DNA of 64,000 nucleotides from Torreya grandis (Eukaryota; Streptophyta; Pinopsida; Cupressales; Taxaceae). The stretch is taken from positions 330,001-394,000 of the forward strand of contig JARHVA010004254.1 of assembly GCA_037957365.1 (NCBI GenBank), in the 5' to 3' direction. The notes beneath the pieces were generated by a model that ran no database searches, was not told the DNA's origin, and saw only the letters and a program-made list of their open reading frames with translations. Position numbers and translations under genes: made by a program. Shown here piece by piece: positions 59,011 through 64,000 of this stretch (the stretch's first letter is position 1; each line of letters begins with the position of its first letter).

Positions 59011-62000
59011 GACAAATTTCTAACTAGGTTCTGGAACTGATCAAGGTTTATATAATTAGACATAATAGATTCTTACAAAAGTTTGTTGAAGATGGTTCTA
59101 TGGACATTAAATGTCTGCAAGAGTTCTAATATGGAAATTTGTGTAGGGGTTTTATCTAATTGATCCATTAGCCTATAAGGCCTTTGAATTATGGATTTAA
59201 CTAGTTTAGTCTTTATTGGGATAGTATTCAGCTTTGGAACCATTGACACAATGATGTCATTAGGTTTGATGGAAGAAGTGGGAAAAGCACCCTAGATGGT
59301 AACTCATGGGTATCTAGTTGTGACTACACAACCTAGAGGTGGCAAGGAGTTATTATAATTAGAAGAGGAAGGCAAAGGGCCTTGGATGTGACTCATAGGC
59401 ATCTAACTATATCACTATAATTTTGGGTCAACAAGGAGCCTTTATAATTAGAAGAAAGGTGTTATTGTTTATAATTATTAACTCATGAAAATGGAGTAGC
59501 AACATGATGGTGTGAACCTAACATGGTATTACTAGGTAGAGAGGGTGTTGACCCTATAATGATGGGTACCATGTTGTGAGGAAAATGAGATTGGCCACAT
59601 GGTTTTATAGTAATAGTGGCAATGTGGGTTTCAAAAATGCATCCCAAAATATTATCATAGTCATAAGGTATGTTGTTATAAGCCACATTATTAGTATGGG
59701 CATTATGATCCTAATTAAAATTCTAATTCTGACCTTGTTGTTGGTTTTAATTCTACCTCTATCCTGTATTATGACCATTTTGACTATTTCTTGGTGGCAA
59801 TGGATCATGTTGAGGAAAGGGGTCTTTGTATATTATCATATCTTAATTTGCATCCTGATTAGGGGCCAACTTAATTTCTAGTTCACCACTTTCAATAATA
59901 TGCCACAATTAAACGCAATGATATGCATTGTGACTAACAACATGATGAAAGTTACACCATTCATTCTCTTTGTACCAATCTAGTTTTGGTTGATTTTGAG
60001 AAAATGGCCTTGATATTTTCCATATAATTAAATTAGCTGCAATGAGATTTTGTAACAATATTTTAACTGATTCTCCTAACTTGCTAAAGACTCTAAAATT
60101 ATTATGAAATGTCCTTTGTGGAGGTTGTCTCTACAAAGTAGGTAGTGGATTTGGGGGAGTCAATTGTACATTTAGAGGCATAACCTATACCATTTGTACA
60201 TGTCTTGTTTCAATCACCCCATTTCCAACCATGTTCTTATTTTTACTAAATCCTTTAGGTTTATCTTGCATAACTATTTGAGATGATGATTTACTCTGAG
60301 TAGATGCTTCACCTTGCACAAAAATCTTAACAAGGCCCTTAACAATAATATCCTTCTCAATCTGCACTCCTTTGTCAATAATTTCTTCAAATTAATTAGC
60401 ACAAGCTAATCATAAATTATGTGCTACTTCAAGATGTAAATTCTATGCAAAGATATTAGCCAATTATTTTTCTGGTAAGTTATATTGAAAGTGACCTACC
60501 AATATTCTCCACCTTTGCAGATATGCAATGAAATTTTCACCATCACACTACTTAGCTTTGCATAAGTCAACAACAGTTAATTCATGTTCTATGTTCTATG
60601 AGAAATGGTTAACGAACTTTTTTGATAAGTCGTTCCAATCCACAACTGATCCCTTGGGTAGTTTAAGTAACCAATCAAGAGTTTGTCCCACTAAACTTTG
60701 AAAAAATAGTCATAGTAAGTACTCACTATTATAAGCAATTTCTTGACATAAAATGAAGAATGCATGTATGTACTCACATGGATCTCCTTTTCCTTTATAT
60801 TTTTCAAATTTGGGTGCCTCAAAATGAAGAGGAAAGGGGTTTTGGAGAATAGATAAATCAAATAGATATGGGCATATCTCATCAAATTTGTACTTTTTGA
60901 GTCTATTATTCATCTCCAATCATTGAACAATTTACTTCATAGAATTACATTCTTGCATGTATGGTGCATTTGTGGATTGAATAATATATTGTTGGGGTGG
61001 AATGTGCCCCTGGTTTCATTACTGTTGGGGTGGAATGTGCCCCTAGTTTTGTTTTTGTTGCGGTGGAATGTGCCACTAGTTTTATTGCTATTGGGGTGGA
61101 ATGTGCCCTTGATTTTATTGCTATTGGGGTGGAATGTGCCCCTAGTTTTGTGTGGATCTATAGGGAACGTATACCTTTTGATCCATGACTTGGTTTTAAT
61201 TTGTTCTTTGAGTTGAGAACATAGGCCGTTGATTCTTGTATTGTAAAACATTCCCTGAATTTGGTTGTTTTATATTTTGTTGATTTTGGAAATTTCAATG
61301 TTTATTTACCAATTTTTAGGTTGGTTGAAAAGAACTAGCCAAATTGTCTTAAGGAATTTCCTCAATTCAAACTGAATGTATGGGTTTTTGAATTTGTAAA
61401 ATAACAAGAGGTTCTTGATGATTGAATAATGTATGTTCCATGTCAAATGGAATACTTTATAAGGTCTCTTGTGCCTTTAACCATTCATTTAGATTACCTT
61501 GATCCACTATGGTAATGTCCTCATCCAATATTTGTTGCATACTTTCAACCACATTTCCTTATTATTTCAAAGTATTATTATGAATTGAATTGGTAACTAG
61601 GGAGTCAGTTAAGTCTGTGACAAGTTGATATGCATATCATTGACTTATTATCCTTATCTTAGCTAGAAGATCCAGATTTGTGGGTTTTGACTCTTTTTGT
61701 ATTTCCTTTCCTTTTTTAGAGGAAGAAGGTATGTCTATTTGTGAAAAATCTTGATCTTTTCATCGTTGTTCTCCTTCTCTAAGGTATGTAATTATTCTAT
61801 AGGAAAGTCAAAAGGTAGTCTAACACCTGATTCTATCAAACTAAGAAGGGCCTCATCTTGATCTTCTTGGGGTTGATATTCATTGTAATCATCTTCAGAT
61901 TCTATTTTTATGGGGATATCATAAAACATAATGGGGTTATCTTGACCATCATAAATTTCTCATCTTCATAGCTAAGGCCATAAGAGGCCCCACTATGAGT

Positions 62001-62015
62001 GAACCTTTGAGTCAT
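59011..62015 (-). pseudogene. gag of the Tat-type element
   Basis: An ATG at 62015 opens M-T-Q-R-F-T-H-S-G-A-S-Y-G. Acidic text follows (E-S-E-D-D-Y-N-E-Y), then a five-fold 11-residue Gln/Pro-rich repeat (61155-60991). The capsid part has P-K-F-E-K-Y-K-G-K-G-D-P at about 60780. A C-x-F-H...H-x4-C knuckle lies at 59914-59962 and Asn/Gln-rich text follows. Many Gln codons have become TAA or TAG. The start is the first ATG that keeps the acidic N-terminus; an upstream ATG at 62111 is possible. Confidence 0.75.
60991..61155 (-). repeat. 33-bp in-frame tandem repeat in gag, five copies
   Basis: Units begin at 60991, 61024, 61057, 61090 and 61123, exactly 33 bp apart ('gttggggtggaatgtgcccc' and variants). 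In the gag frame each unit is G-H-I-P-P followed by Gln/Asn residues; G-H-I-P-P is intact in four units (W-H-I-P-P in one). The Gln positions contain TAG or TAA in several units. Confidence 0.9.
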
Positions 62016-64000
62016 GCTTAAAAGAGTTGTTTTGTGTGTTTGACTAACTTTGGACCAATGTTTGGTAACCAAAAAAAGTATGCTTTGGCTCTCTTTTAAA
62101 AAAATAACCAAGGTACCAATGAGACTATAAGGGAGGGTGGTTTGAAACCACGCACAATTTAGAATATTTGGTTCACAATTTTACTAAACCTTTGGTAAGG
62201 TTGAAATCATATATATTGAATGAGGGTAAGGTAACTCAAAGACCCAAGCTAAAAACTAGTACACCAAAGCCTAAATCTTTGTGATACGCCTGCACAGTAA
62301 AATCTAGTTTCAACTTTGACAAGTTGACCTTAGAAGTTTAGAGGAAATATCTTCATATTATGAAGAAGATAAAATGGACTAAGCAACTCAAGATGTAAAA
62401 ACATATATGAATCATTAAGTATAAATATAGGACCAAATAGGTAGCACAATGTCACCACATGATTCTAGTAGGATAAAAATATGTTCTAGGACTCAAAGCA
62501 TGAGTGATATGCAAGATGATTTAAGTCCACCAAGATGATAATGTGATTTTGAGTCTTAATAAATGACCTTCAATCCAAATGGAAAATTGATCCCAAGTTA
62601 AAACAAGATTAGTGCACAAATGGCAAACCCACCTTGACACACCAACCCTTAGAACTCAGAAAGGTTCAATTTTGAATGTGGATTATAAATGAAGGATTTA
62701 AAAAAATTGGGTAAAATATCTAGAATCAATTGGGCAGCATGACTGTGCTAAAGTGGATGACATGACACAAAGTTTTTGATAATAATTTAAACAAGGAAAA
62801 GATGAATTTTCTATTTGGATAGCGTAATGCCTCCCTTGCTCAATAAAATTTAGGACAATGTGTTTTAGTTAAGTTCAATGAGTTAACAAGCAGTTTTAGA
62901 CACAAATCAAGAACAAGTAAGCTAATGACAAAAAACAAACATCTTAAGTCTAAAATGATAATGTATGGAAAAGTGGGGTCTATTAAACTAGCAATTTTTT
63001 TATCATTCTAGGGGAATCAGTTGCACAATGACTTTCACATCAAAGGATGCAAAAGATAAGCATAAAAATTGGGTGACCACGACATTGGCTAGTTTTAAAA
63101 AGGTCTAGTCCTTTTTACAACCACTACATCCTATTGTTTTCTTAGTGTAGTGTGATATCCAAATGCAGATACATCCCATGTGTAACTCCAATTAGGATCC
63201 AAATGAAGTCAATGTCAGAAGATGAAACCTCAAGTCAAAGCTTCCCTAAAGAACTCATGGGAGGTAATGACGTCCCCCTCATAAGCCAAGTTTGCATAAA
63301 AAATAAAGAAAGCATGAAATAGAAAGACTTTAGGGTCAGTTTCAAGGTCACCCAAACTTTAAAGATTTTTTGGGGAGTGCTTTAGATGCATTATTTCTAA
63401 ACCTTGGACTAGGCTATTTACAATAGGAATGGTATTCGACAAGTTTGCATGGAAAAATTAGATGAGCCCAAAAGTGTTTCAAGGAACTTTTAAGAATGGT
63501 TAAACTTGTTTAAGACAAAACATAAGAAAATAACCAATTAAAATCAAAACACATCAACCCAGTTATCCACTCAATCATAAATCAATCATGTACATAAGTA
63601 CTAAGTTAAAGGAAAATCAAAGGCAAAATGTGAAAGTATTATATGGCTTATGCATAGATTTGAATCTCCTATAAATTTGAAACATGCTGAAAACTTTGAA
63701 ATGACCTTAAGTTTATGTTTTTCAAATTCCACACCATTGACTTCTTGTTCACAAGACCTCAAATTAGGATATTCAATCAATAGTGGATCATATTTGAATT
63801 TTTAAAATGGGGTGTGTGTGTGTTAGGGCATAACACTAGTCCTCTCTAATATAATGTATTCCCTTGAAGTGTTTATATTTTGATGTTTTCCTTGGATCAA
63901 ATTCTACCATGTCAAGACAACAAACACACTAAAATTTTTATGCAAACACACCCCTATAGATCTTTGGGTGATGCAACATTACTTGTTGACATGAATGATC
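62016..64000. other. leader upstream of Tat gag
   Basis: AT-rich DNA with no credible frame beyond the gag start and no recognised primer-binding site. I found no second copy of the LTR here, so the 5' LTR probably lies beyond the window. Confidence 0.35.

Larger units (their letters stand above)
49472..64000 (-). mobile_element. Tat-type Ty3/gypsy retrotransposon, 5' end outside window
   Basis: On the minus strand the order is gag, protease, RT, RNase H, a second (archaeal-type) RNase H, integrase, a long noncoding 3' region, polypurine tract and LTR. The second RNase H between RNase H and integrase is diagnostic for the Tat lineage (Tat/Ogre/Retand). The 3' LTR ends at 50905; its other end and the 5' LTR were not located, so the left limit is approximate. 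Stops and frameshifts throughout show it is dead. At least 13 kb lies in this window. Confidence 0.85.

Noticed and set aside
60923..61216. Plus-strand frame with repeated L-L-L-G-W-N-V-P-L-V
   Set aside because: It is the antisense shadow of the 33-bp gag repeat, whose gag-frame reading (G-H-I-P-P) fits the gag capsid downstream.
62016..64000. 5' LTR of the Tat-type element
   Set aside because: No sequence in this stretch matched the proposed 3' LTR (49732-50905), and no primer-binding site was seen.

Overview
This 64 kb window is AT-rich, repeat-dense nuclear plant DNA in which I recognise no intact host gene, tRNA, rRNA or CRISPR array. Nearly everything that can be named is a decayed LTR retrotransposon or a tandem repeat. 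tRNA-iMet primer-binding sites, a Reina-like chromovirus, a Ty1/copia element and a Tat-type Ty3/gypsy element with a second RNase H point to a seed plant. The age of the copies (LTR pairs about 5-10% different by eye, many stop-ridden relics) suggests a very large, slowly purged genome, most like a conifer. The species is inference.

Layout. 1-5650: plus-strand relics of Tat-type gypsy gag (1-1150) and integrase (4990-5650), separated by noncoding DNA with a hairpin array and two TATA-like promoters. 7054-7600: an 86-bp tandem array. 8210-11972: a stop-ridden plus-strand reading frame of about 1,250 codons, of unknown family. 13363-18415: a non-autonomous LTR element with 2.1-kb LTRs and a 0.9-kb interior. 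19006-24526: a complete but inactivated Reina-like chromovirus on the minus strand, with a perfect 5-bp target duplication. 24532-27657 (minus): a second giant-frame relic, apparently split by the Reina element, its tail reappearing at 18790-19005. 28000-31080: degenerate tandem repeats and a roughly 840-bp direct duplication. 31281-38660: a complete but inactivated Ty1/copia element on the minus strand. 39000-42357 (minus) and 43951-47112 (plus): two diverging giant-frame relics, homologous to each other, around a 159-bp triplication. 47113-49470: LTR-like and unassigned DNA. About 49470-64000: a Tat-type gypsy element on the minus strand whose 3' LTR, integrase, archaeal-type RNase H, RNase H, RT, protease and gag are readable and whose 5' end lies outside the window.

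The retroelements are parasitic on one another rather than cooperating with host genes. Nested insertion gives a partial order: the giant frames are older than the Reina insertion, and the copia element split noncoding DNA next to a giant-frame relic. The stops that break the long frames are mostly TAA or TAG where glutamine is expected, the signature of C-to-T decay of methylated, silenced DNA. The best candidate for something undescribed is the set of giant frames: a globular N-terminal part, a Pro/Ser/Thr-rich linker and a helical C-terminal part, with no resemblance that I recognise to gag, pol or host proteins.
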